Below are positions 1-7,944 of a stretch of 33,892 nt of DNA, in pieces. Source of the stretch: Bacteroidota bacterium. Lineage in GTDB: Bacteria > Bacteroidota > Bacteroidia > Bacteroidales > JAAUTT01. The stretch spans positions 1-33,892 of the forward strand of contig JAJYAG010000062.1 in assembly GCA_021779665.1 (NCBI GenBank), read 5' to 3'. The position numbers were made by a program, and so were the translations under genes. Under the pieces are notes generated by a model. That model was not told the origin of the DNA, searched no databases, and saw only the letters and a program-made list of their open reading frames with translations. How positions within the stretch are numbered: the first letter of the stretch is position 1; every line of letters starts with the position of its first letter.

Positions 1-1287
1 GTCGCCGATCATCTGAGCTTCGGGAATGGCATGACCAACATCGGGCCAATGCTCGTGGCGGTTCACCCCTTTAAGTTTGATTGGAGTACCGTTTACCAGG
101 AAAAGACGACCTTTTATCTCCAGTTCCCTGAAGCCTGTCTTCGACGATAAAATCTCAGTTACCTTATTCCCTTCGTTTAAAGTTAAAACCGTTGTATAAA
201 GCTTAGGCGTTTCGGCAGTCCATTTGGCAGGATTACTTACCTGAAACTTCAGCGATACTACTTTTTCCTCGCCTGCATTAAGAGCGGGAACAGCAACTTC
301 AGCCTTACAGCCTTTCACTTCAGTTGAACCATCAAAAAGAGTGGCCGTTAACTTTTTGGCTGCACTTTTTGAAGTACTGTAATTCTTAACCTTGGCGGTT
401 ACTTCCAAAGTTGCATTTTCGTATTTACTGTCAAGATCAGTTTTAACAAAATAATCGCGAACATGAGTCTGAGGCGTACTCCACATCGTCACATTACGGA
501 AAATACCGCTTAGGCGCCACATATCCTGATCTTCAAGAAAACTTCCGGCAGTAAAACGATATACCTCAACGGCCACCATGTTTTTGCCAGGTTTTACATA
601 TTTTGTGATGTCGAATTCGGCAGCGTTACGACTGTTTATGCTGTACCCGACTTTTTCGCCATTGACCCAGAGGAAGAAACCTGCGTCTACTCCGTCAAAA
701 GTAAGGAATATCCTGCGTCCGTTCCAGTCTTTGGGAACTTCAAAATCGCGGCGGTAACTTCCAACAGGGTTACGCTCCTGGTATGCAGTGTAGTCTTTAG
801 GGGGCGTACTCATAACACGGGGAAAATCCTTCTGGAATATATATCCCCAATTTCGATAGTAAGGCGTACCATAACCCAGCACCTGCCAGTTGGAGGGAAC
901 AGTTATTTCCTTCCAGGAAGAAACATCATAACCTGGTTTATAAAAATCCACCGGGCGTTTCTGTGGCCAGTCGACCCAGTTAAATTTCCAGGCGCCATTG
1001 AGGCTGCGGCAAAGCGAAGATGCATGCCTTATGGCTTTCAAGGCTTCAGCCTGACTGCCATAAACCATCAGGGTAGCGTGTGCAGGCTCCTTGTTGATGC
1101 CCAGCAACTCCGGATTTTCAATTTCGGGTGGAACGGTTGCAGTGCCGGCAGAGTCGGGACCTTCGGCAGATAAAACAGGTGACAACAGATATTTAGCCAT
1201 ACCTGCCCCGTCACTATTTTTACCGACAACTTCCTGAGCAGCAAAGAATGCTGCAAAGGTTATTGCCAGAATAAAAAACTTCTTCAT
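1..1287 (-). CDS. GH2 beta-galactosidase, LacZ type (partial, C-terminus beyond left edge)
   Basis: The reading frame is open for 429 codons from the ATG at 1287 to base 1 and continues out of the window. An N-terminal signal peptide (about residues 1-18, MKKFFILAITFAAFFAA) predicts export. It is followed by the GH2 sugar-binding jelly roll and an immunoglobulin-like domain. LacZ hallmarks are visible: NPELLGINKEPAHAT, PSNWQVLGYG, the LEDQDMWRLSGIFRNV block (D255 matches E. coli Asp201, a galactose contact) and GVNRHEHWP at about residues 407-415. The window ends before the catalytic glutamates, so activity cannot be confirmed. In known families of this type the enzyme removes terminal beta-galactose in the periplasm. 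It is the last visible gene of the PUL operon, 67 bp after the 828-residue lipoprotein, and is probably co-transcribed with it. Confidence 0.93.
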   Translation of the reverse strand, partial: MKKFFILAITFAAFFAAQEVVGKNSDGAGMAKYLLSPVLSAEGPDSAGTATVPPEIENPELLGINKEPAHATLMVYGSQAEALKAIRHASSLCRSLNGAWKFNWVDWPQKRPVDFYKPGYDVSSWKEITVPSNWQVLGYGTPYYRNWGYIFQKDFPRVMSTPPKDYTAYQERNPVGSYRRDFEVPKDWNGRRIFLTFDGVDAGFFLWVNGEKVGYSINSRNAAEFDITKYVKPGKNMVAVEVYRFTAGSFLEDQDMWRLSGIFRNVTMWSTPQTHVRDYFVKTDLDSKYENATLEVTAKVKNYSTSKSAAKKLTATLFDGSTEVKGCKAEVAVPALNAGEEKVVSLKFQVSNPAKWTAETPKLYTTVLTLNEGNKVTEILSSKTGFRELEIKGRLFLVNGTPIKLKGVNRHEHWPDVGHAIPEAQMIGD

Positions 1288-1354
1288 TACAGATTTTTTA
1301 GGATTTAAGTGTTGAAGGTACATAAAAAAACACATCCATTCAATAATCGAAACT

Positions 1355-3841
1355 CTATTCGTATTTCAACCATGCTGTGGCATTGCAATTTTTACCGGCA
1401 ACAAAACGTATCCAGCGCGACTGAAAAGTTGGAGGAAATGTATAAGAGAACGACTCTCCCTGCTTTACTGTTACTTCCTTATACAACATCCAAGGTCCGT
1501 GACCAATGGGTTCCACTTCAATTTTAAAAGTCACTGCTTCTTTGGCATTGTGCGAAAGAGCGAGACTCCTTTTATCGTAAAAGCCAATCAGGTAAGGATC
1601 GGAAGCTTCGCCAGCCTTCACCTCTGCATTTTTCCAGGGTCCACCCTCTCCTACCGGTTTTCCGATTTTCCAGAGGTCGTCGATAACACCAGCCCAAACA
1701 GCAGCTTTCCCATCGTCGGAAACAATTACATGTTCGTTTCCGTTGGCAGCTTTGGGATCGATACCTGTCATAATTAACATTCCACGATACGAGGCATAGT
1801 CGTGTATCCGGAAGTTGTGCGAAGCAACAGGCCTGATCTTGGCAAAACCATCAGCATTTTCAGCAGGGAGTTCATAGAAGGTACCAGAGCAGTTTAATAA
1901 ATCGCGCTCGGTAGCAACTTCGCGGCAAATACGCAATACAGCATTGTTTGTAAGAGATGTGTATTTTTCATTTCCTTTCGGAAGTCTCCACCTGCGGTTC
2001 AGATCGTCCACCACAAGCACCGAAGCTTCATCGATGGTTACCACCTGATGCGGAATGGCAAACTTCTCGCGGATATGACCTGCCGTTTCGGCATCGTCTT
2101 TCTTCACAAGGTTCATGAGCGAGTCCAGCTCATAATAACCGGCTTCCGTGAAGTTATTGTCGGATGCAGTACCCGCGAGTACGCCCAATTTGCGGCGGTT
2201 GTTACCAAGTCCCCAGAGTAATCCGGCAGATGTTTCTGTATTTTCAACCGGAGCAAGACCGGTAAATATAGCATCGGCTTTGTTGCTGCGGATATCGTTC
2301 TGTGAATACGAAAAATGAACGGTAGCCTTGGTGGCTTTGTCAGCTTTCACCCTCACCCATTCACCGCTTTCGGCCGATGTAAAAGGAACCTCAACCGATG
2401 CGCCGGCTCCTGCCTTAATATCTTTAACGGTCTTCCAATGGTTATCGCCTTTTTCATCCACTTCAAAGGTGAAGTTTACGGCTTGGTTGCCTTCGTTTTT
2501 AATCCATGCGGTACGGTTGTCCCAGCCGGCAAACAAAAATGGTTCGGATGTTGCTCCGGCTTTGATATTTTCAGAGATCCACACTGCGCCTTCGGCAGTA
2601 TTCGGACCGAGTTTATCGGGTTGCTCTGTTGAAGTAAACCACAGGTTGGAGTTTGATTGCCCAGGACCTTCAATGCCACCTTTTACTTTGCGTTTATTCA
2701 GAAATTCCTTTTCGGCCGAGTCGTCGCAACCAAAAACAAGCTGGTTGTTCCAGCGGGTAAAGTCGCCTATTACTTTCAGGTACGCGGAACGAGGCCGTAT
2801 TCCTGCAGAATTTGCTGCTGTAAATGTTCCCGGAAATCTCCAGAACATGCCATGCATGGTCATCAGGTAATCGGGTTTTTCGGTAGTACCTACATCGCGG
2901 ATACGGGGCCATTCGGTGTTCCAGCCATGAGCGCCGTCGTAGCTGTGACTTGCTTTGGGAAGGCGGTAAAAGCTCCATCCGGTTTCAGGATTGCGCACAC
3001 CCACCAGCACCGATTTATGATCCCAGCCTGTTACCCAGATAGGATCGGTAGCAGGGTTGGCATTGCCATAAATGCCTCCAGGACCGGTTACCTCAACAAA
3101 CTGGTTACGGCGAACCACTTTCCAGTCTTTGCCGTTCCACTCGGCCAAAACACCGGCTTCGATGTCAAACTGCTTCAGCGCAAGCTGACTAGCTTCACCA
3201 TTATTAGAAAACACCATTACACCCTGACCCGAATACAGTCCTTTGCCATGAGCTCCCGGCAATGTTGCATTCTGAGGGTTTACATTGGTATCGGTATGTT
3301 CAATCCGTCCGCCTTTGGCGTTATTACCATCCTTATACAGCATGGTTGGCTGAAGCGTTTTTACAGCCACTTCGTAGAAACCTTCTTCCATGGTGCCGTA
3401 GTAGATTTTTCCGGCAGGATCAGTCAAATGGCGGGCGTTACCGGTGTGACGTCCCTGCATGACAGTGTAAGGAATAACCCTTACATTTCCGGAAGCATCA
3501 ATCGCATAAGGTCCAATGAACAGCTGATTGCTTTCTTTGTGGATCATCCGGTTGGCAGGAGTACCGCCAATGCTTTCAGGACGTTTTGTTTCTTTCAGGT
3601 CGGAAGTTATCTCATAAAGCTTATCCGACGAACCCAGCGGCAGATGCGGACCATAGGTTATTACCCACAGGCGGTCGGCCCAGGGAACCACAGCACCCGT
3701 GCCACACTCGCCCTCGTTGTTGTAATAGGCGAGATGGGGATAAATGCCACTGTAAGAAAGAGGTTTTGTTACCTTTTGTTCGGTTTTGCAACTTCCCAGA
3801 AGTATAACTCCTGCAACAAGAAACACTTTGATGATTTTCAT
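1355..3841 (-). CDS. PUL-associated lipoprotein of unknown function with two homologous halves
   Basis: I do not recognise the family. The frame is open to 3907, but the ATG at 3841 gives a standard lipoprotein signal (MKIIKVFLVAGVILLGSC, lipid-attached Cys18), so 828 residues is preferred. The sequence is rich in short beta-strand-like segments with W, G and Y, as in propeller or sandwich proteins. It contains an internal duplication: residues about 278-513 resemble about 605-828. Paired stretches include FLFAGWDNRTAWIKN with YLIGFYDKRSLALSH, the following EVDEKGDNHWKTVKDIKAG with EVEPIGHGPWMLYKEVTVK, and MFWRFP with TFYELP. No glycosidase signature or catalytic motif is evident. It lies 50 bp behind the FAD oxidoreductase and 67 bp ahead of the GH2 gene in the same operon, so a role in binding or processing the PUL glycan is inferred from context only. 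It could be a surface glycan-binding protein or an undescribed lyase or hydrolase. Confidence 0.85.
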   Translation of the reverse strand: MKIIKVFLVAGVILLGSCKTEQKVTKPLSYSGIYPHLAYYNNEGECGTGAVVPWADRLWVITYGPHLPLGSSDKLYEITSDLKETKRPESIGGTPANRMIHKESNQLFIGPYAIDASGNVRVIPYTVMQGRHTGNARHLTDPAGKIYYGTMEEGFYEVAVKTLQPTMLYKDGNNAKGGRIEHTDTNVNPQNATLPGAHGKGLYSGQGVMVFSNNGEASQLALKQFDIEAGVLAEWNGKDWKVVRRNQFVEVTGPGGIYGNANPATDPIWVTGWDHKSVLVGVRNPETGWSFYRLPKASHSYDGAHGWNTEWPRIRDVGTTEKPDYLMTMHGMFWRFPGTFTAANSAGIRPRSAYLKVIGDFTRWNNQLVFGCDDSAEKEFLNKRKVKGGIEGPGQSNSNLWFTSTEQPDKLGPNTAEGAVWISENIKAGATSEPFLFAGWDNRTAWIKNEGNQAVNFTFEVDEKGDNHWKTVKDIKAGAGASVEVPFTSAESGEWVRVKADKATKATVHFSYSQNDIRSNKADAIFTGLAPVENTETSAGLLWGLGNNRRKLGVLAGTASDNNFTEAGYYELDSLMNLVKKDDAETAGHIREKFAIPHQVVTIDEASVLVVDDLNRRWRLPKGNEKYTSLTNNAVLRICREVATERDLLNCSGTFYELPAENADGFAKIRPVASHNFRIHDYASYRGMLIMTGIDPKAANGNEHVIVSDDGKAAVWAGVIDDLWKIGKPVGEGGPWKNAEVKAGEASDPYLIGFYDKRSLALSHNAKEAVTFKIEVEPIGHGPWMLYKEVTVKQGESFSYTFPPTFQSRWIRFVAGKNCNATAWLKYE

Positions 3842-3891
3842 TTTTAATAAATTTTTATAAAAATATTCATTTTTACTTAAGGAAAAGTCTG

Positions 3892-6198
3892 TTAACGGGC
3901 GTAACACCTCACTTCGTAAATCATAGCTGAAGGGTCGCCATTTGTCTTTTCAACCACTATCCTTATTTTTGAAGTTTTCACAGGTGTTACTTTCAGTTTC
4001 AGCAGGCGCTGGTAGTTATCCTTAACGCTGGCAACTGTTTTCCACCGGCCGCCTTCGAGGGCATCAATACGAAGATCTCTGGCACATTGGAGATCTCGGT
4101 AAAACGGACTGTAAGCATGGTATTCCCGCAGGAGATTACCGGCAAGAGTGATTTCAACAACTCCAATGGTTTGTTCCTCCGGCCAGCTTAATTGAACCCA
4201 TTGCTCCAGAGGCAGATTAGGATCGGATTTCCAGAGGTTGGTCGACCGGTGAGGCCGGGTAACCCCTGAAGTCACGTTTTTTGCACCGAAAGAAGGTTGC
4301 GGAGGCGAGACCTGGAAGCTCAGCGTAACACCATCGGAAAAGCGGCGCATCTTCTGAGTCCCAATCTGGTACACGCTCAGATGTCCGGGAATAACGCAGC
4401 CTGCAATTCTCCATCCGATCTGCGGATTGGCATTGAGATCGATGCGGATATAGCCGCCACTGTTTAACCCTTTTTCAACGGTAAGATTTACATCCCATTT
4501 CACCCACACGTTTTCACCTTCGGGAACGGTGAGTACCGATGAAGCAAGAGGAGCCGACGGTTCGCGGCGATAATCCCATATATGTTCCACATTGCACACA
4601 AAGGCTTCCACTGTTTGTTCCTTCCCACTTTTATTGGTCAGGCACACCGAAATGGAGTCAACACGGTCGCCGACAGCAATCAGCTGCCCTTTGCGCACAG
4701 TCATCGATTCGGCATTATACTGCGGCTGATCTTTCCACGACTTCATACCCTCGTGAAATCCCGGAGACTCCGGACCGGCACCAAACACCAGCGCTTCGCT
4801 GCTTGCAGTAACCGATGCGGCAAGGGCTATATCATTTTTATCTTCATTTTTATTATTGGGCAGAAAACAACCGTCGCGCAAAAGCTGCTGTTTCACTTCG
4901 GTTATTGCTTCAGCGGGGACCTGTTTTATGCTGATATTTTTACTAAGAGCCATAGCTGCTGCGACCCCGCAGGCCTGCCCCATGAGCGCTGTTGTTCCCA
5001 TTACACGCAAAGTGCCAAGGGCGGCATGAGTGGTACTTATATTGCGTCCGGCCATCATGAGGTTATCCACATCTTTGGCAATGCAGGCCCGCAGAGGAAC
5101 TCCATAAGGTCCGCAATACGATTTAACGGCATAATCGTTAAAAGTATCATAGTTGTGATGGTTGGTAGGTTCGCTCGATCCGGCCAAAAGACCTCCGGGA
5201 GTATGCAAATCGACAAACCATCCGCCAAAGGCTATTTCATCTTCAAATACTGTTTTATCAAGAATATCGTGTTCGGTAATAAAGTACTCTCCAATGATGC
5301 GGCGCGATTCCCTTTTTCCGGGCACCTGGCCAATCCAGTCGAGCGCATAGTTTTTGCATCGCTCCATCATACGCGGGTCTTTGTTCTTCATCCAGTCCCA
5401 CACACCCAGGGCATGGCGGGTAAGCTCGTGACGAATGGTTTCGTTATCGTAAATGGTGTTGTAAGGCACGCCAATTTCTAGCCACCAGAAACCGCCTCTT
5501 TCATCTTTTGGAAGGCGTCCCTGCTCATAAAAAAAAGCCGGATTTTCATGCTTGATGGCCCAGTCGGGAGCAGAGAAAGGCACGGGATAACCCATATTTT
5601 TTGTACGGAAATGGATGGAGTTGCCCATGGTATCGCCACTGGCGTGATCGGGTGCATGAGGTTCGTTAAACTCAGACTTTGACTCCGAACCCATTCTCCA
5701 GCTGCAGCCTGCGCGGTCGGCAACGATACCGTCGCCGGTGCAATCGATAAACTGTCGGCCATTTACAGTCAGAACGGTTTCTGCATTGATCACCCTTGCG
5801 ACAACCGCTATAATTCTCTTACCTTCCTGATCCTTAATTACATCTTCAACATCTGTATTCATGAAACAGGTAAGGTTCTCTGTTTCCATAGCCATATCGT
5901 ACATGGTGAGATCCCAAACGCTGTTGGTCCAGCCATTCTCATAAATTTCGGCATGGTTTTTCGAACGCTCTTCAATTAACAGCTCCGAAATAATACCCGT
6001 TTCGCGGGCATACCCATGGAAAGCAGCGGTACCATGAGGCGTTACACCTATTTCGGACGAAGAATTCCCGCCAAAAACAGGTCTGTTCTGGATAATACAG
6101 GTTTTTTGTCCAAGACGGGCAGCCGCCACTGCAGCACAGAAGCCGGCCAACCCGCCTCCGCAGACAACAACATCAAAAGAAAGCTCAGTATTTTTCAT
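3892..6198 (-). CDS. FAD-dependent oxidoreductase with C-terminal beta-sandwich
   Basis: The 768-residue protein starts with a Rossmann FAD-binding motif (VVVCGGGLAGFCAAVAAARLG; G14-x-G16-x-x-G19) and the FGGNSSSEIG segment typical of the FAD_oxidored (PF12831) family. A second nucleotide-contact region, NLMMAGRNISTTHAALGTLRVM, lies further on. Residues beyond about 470 form non-enzymatic modules. The last ~135 residues look like an F5/8 (discoidin/galactose-binding-like) sandwich. No signal peptide is present, so it should act in the cytoplasm. It starts 10 bp after the symporter stop, which suggests translational coupling and a shared substrate. I infer oxidation of an imported sugar or sugar derivative. 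The actual substrate is unknown, and family members in PULs are mostly uncharacterised. Confidence 0.88.
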   Translation of the reverse strand: MKNTELSFDVVVCGGGLAGFCAAVAAARLGQKTCIIQNRPVFGGNSSSEIGVTPHGTAAFHGYARETGIISELLIEERSKNHAEIYENGWTNSVWDLTMYDMAMETENLTCFMNTDVEDVIKDQEGKRIIAVVARVINAETVLTVNGRQFIDCTGDGIVADRAGCSWRMGSESKSEFNEPHAPDHASGDTMGNSIHFRTKNMGYPVPFSAPDWAIKHENPAFFYEQGRLPKDERGGFWWLEIGVPYNTIYDNETIRHELTRHALGVWDWMKNKDPRMMERCKNYALDWIGQVPGKRESRRIIGEYFITEHDILDKTVFEDEIAFGGWFVDLHTPGGLLAGSSEPTNHHNYDTFNDYAVKSYCGPYGVPLRACIAKDVDNLMMAGRNISTTHAALGTLRVMGTTALMGQACGVAAAMALSKNISIKQVPAEAITEVKQQLLRDGCFLPNNKNEDKNDIALAASVTASSEALVFGAGPESPGFHEGMKSWKDQPQYNAESMTVRKGQLIAVGDRVDSISVCLTNKSGKEQTVEAFVCNVEHIWDYRREPSAPLASSVLTVPEGENVWVKWDVNLTVEKGLNSGGYIRIDLNANPQIGWRIAGCVIPGHLSVYQIGTQKMRRFSDGVTLSFQVSPPQPSFGAKNVTSGVTRPHRSTNLWKSDPNLPLEQWVQLSWPEEQTIGVVEITLAGNLLREYHAYSPFYRDLQCARDLRIDALEGGRWKTVASVKDNYQRLLKLKVTPVKTSKIRIVVEKTNGDPSAMIYEVRCYAR

Positions 6199-6208
6199 GT
6201 TAACATGA

Positions 6209-7933
6209 TTATATCAATTTCAATCGTTTTTCAATTTTGTTTATTCTCAAAAGAATGAATACCCCTGCTGATGTCAGTCCAATTCCATAACCTAAAAGAA
6301 TGCCCCGATCGGCTCTTTCAGTAATGGCAAGAACGAAAAACAGCAAGGCTATAGCAATGAGGGACCATCCGACAATTTTAGGCGGAAACAATGAAGCTTT
6401 TAAATTGGTGAGTTCAGGTGATTCAGACATTTCATTGGAGCTGATATAACGGGGACTTTCGGCTTTTTTTGTCAGCTCAATGGTTAATAAAATAGAAAAC
6501 GGCACCAGCAAACCTGTGAGCGTTTCGATAGTACGCGAGTTCGCCTGAACCCAGAGCAAAAACGACGAAGGATTTCCTGATACAAACCACCCGTTTTGAA
6601 TGAAATAGCCAAATTTCAAAATGACAGAAACTACTGCACTGATCAATATAACTGTAAAAATTGATTTTCCGGTAATTTTTTTTGAATACACACCCCAAAT
6701 CACGGGCATGATCATAGGTCCTGAAATAAGTGCCGTAGCCGCAAGGATAATCTCATCCGCACCCCCCATCCGGGGCACAAGAATGGCAATTCCCATCACA
6801 AGCAAGCCGATGGTGAAGGTCATGAAGCGTCCCACTAAAATCTGACGCGCTTCGGAAGATGCGGGATATCTTTTCCTGTAAATATCGCGGGTGAGCACTC
6901 CGGCAAAAACATTCAGTTCGGCCTCGATACTGCTGGCTGTCGCCGAAAACATAGCAGCTGCCATCAACCCGATCAATCCCGACGGAAGAGCATACTGACA
7001 AGCGAGGATATAGGCCTGCTCATAGTTGGCCGACGGATCGACAATGCGGTACATCATGGGAGGCAACATCCACAAAACAGGCGATATCAGGTACATCACC
7101 CCGAAAAGAAAAGATGCTTTTTTTGCATCCTGTGGAGTTGGCACAGCAATGTTCTGCTGGATAAATGCCCATTCGCCGCCAATTTTCAGATAATGGATTA
7201 CCACCCAGCCTGCCAGAAAAATCCAGGTAAACTCGCTTGTTACCGGACTGAAAAATCCTTCGGGAGCTTTGTTGACAAATTCTACAATGCCGCCCAGTTT
7301 CATAAATCCTAAGGGAACAACTACCGAAACCGCCACCATGAGCACCAAAAACTGCAGAACATTGGTGATAATGACTGACCATAACCCTCCTGTAATGGCA
7401 TAAGTAATAATTACCGCCCCACAAAAAACAATGATGGCCACAACCGCTGTGGAAGTAAAGGTGACAGAACCCAAAAAGTGGCGTAATCCGCCCGGAAGTA
7501 ATGCATCGAGAATAACCGACACCGAATAAAGAGCAACTCCAAGATTTAACAGTCTGAAAGCAATGTTAAACCATGTATAAAACTGAAGCACCGCCGGACC
7601 AAACCGCAGATTGATATATTCGGCAGCAGTGGTGATGCCCAGCTTTCGCCACCGTGCGGCAATGCCGTTTCCAACCAGAAAAGCACTAATTCCCAAACAC
7701 ATGGAAATACTTACGGCAACCATCCCGTACCGGAAAGCAATGCCGCCCCACACCACGAAAGTTCCGGCAGAAAACATGGTCATAAAGGCTGAAAGGCCTG
7801 AGAGCCACCAGGAAGAAGACCGCCCGGCAGCAAAAAAATCAGTGGAATTTTTAATCTTCTTCGATAAAATAAAACTGACCAGGATGTTTCCTGCGATATA
7901 AATCAGAAAAACTATTAAATCCTTAACCGACAT
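6209..7933 (-). CDS. Sodium/solute symporter (SSS, SLC5-like)
   Basis: This is a 574-residue multi-spanning inner-membrane protein with about 13-14 hydrophobic helices. It carries typical SSS features near the N-terminus: SGLSAFMTMFSAGTFVVWGG, corresponding to the first helix after the FFAAGRSSSWW loop, then ITTAAEYINLRFGPAV. A later conserved stretch, GLMAAAMFSATASSIEAELNV, matches the helix that contributes Na+ ligands. Members import sugars, sialic acid, amino acids or vitamins with Na+. Position between the GH30 gene (11 bp) and the FAD oxidoreductase (10 bp) makes a glycan breakdown product (sugar or uronate) the likely cargo. The ATG at 7933 is the first in frame and directly precedes helix 1. 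Confidence 0.93.
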   Translation of the reverse strand: MSVKDLIVFLIYIAGNILVSFILSKKIKNSTDFFAAGRSSSWWLSGLSAFMTMFSAGTFVVWGGIAFRYGMVAVSISMCLGISAFLVGNGIAARWRKLGITTAAEYINLRFGPAVLQFYTWFNIAFRLLNLGVALYSVSVILDALLPGGLRHFLGSVTFTSTAVVAIIVFCGAVIITYAITGGLWSVIITNVLQFLVLMVAVSVVVPLGFMKLGGIVEFVNKAPEGFFSPVTSEFTWIFLAGWVVIHYLKIGGEWAFIQQNIAVPTPQDAKKASFLFGVMYLISPVLWMLPPMMYRIVDPSANYEQAYILACQYALPSGLIGLMAAAMFSATASSIEAELNVFAGVLTRDIYRKRYPASSEARQILVGRFMTFTIGLLVMGIAILVPRMGGADEIILAATALISGPMIMPVIWGVYSKKITGKSIFTVILISAVVSVILKFGYFIQNGWFVSGNPSSFLLWVQANSRTIETLTGLLVPFSILLTIELTKKAESPRYISSNEMSESPELTNLKASLFPPKIVGWSLIAIALLFFVLAITERADRGILLGYGIGLTSAGVFILLRINKIEKRLKLI

Positions 7934-7944
7934 AAAAGTTCTTA

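Noticed and set aside
500-550. Possible loss of the galactose-contact aspartate in the GH2 enzyme
   Set aside because: An Ala replaces an upstream Asp of E. coli LacZ (the SDG position), but counting shows the galactose-contact residue Asp201 is the second Asp of DQDMW, which is conserved here as D255.
2657-3847. 396-codon plus-strand ORF opposite the 828-residue lipoprotein gene
   Set aside because: It is a shadow of the minus-strand gene. Its translation has no recognisable domain or low-complexity-free fold, and the opposite frame has a proper lipoprotein signal and internal repeat.
4582-5481. 299-codon plus-strand ORF opposite the FAD oxidoreductase
   Set aside because: The minus strand encodes a clear FAD-binding protein across the same bases, and the plus-strand translation shows no family features.
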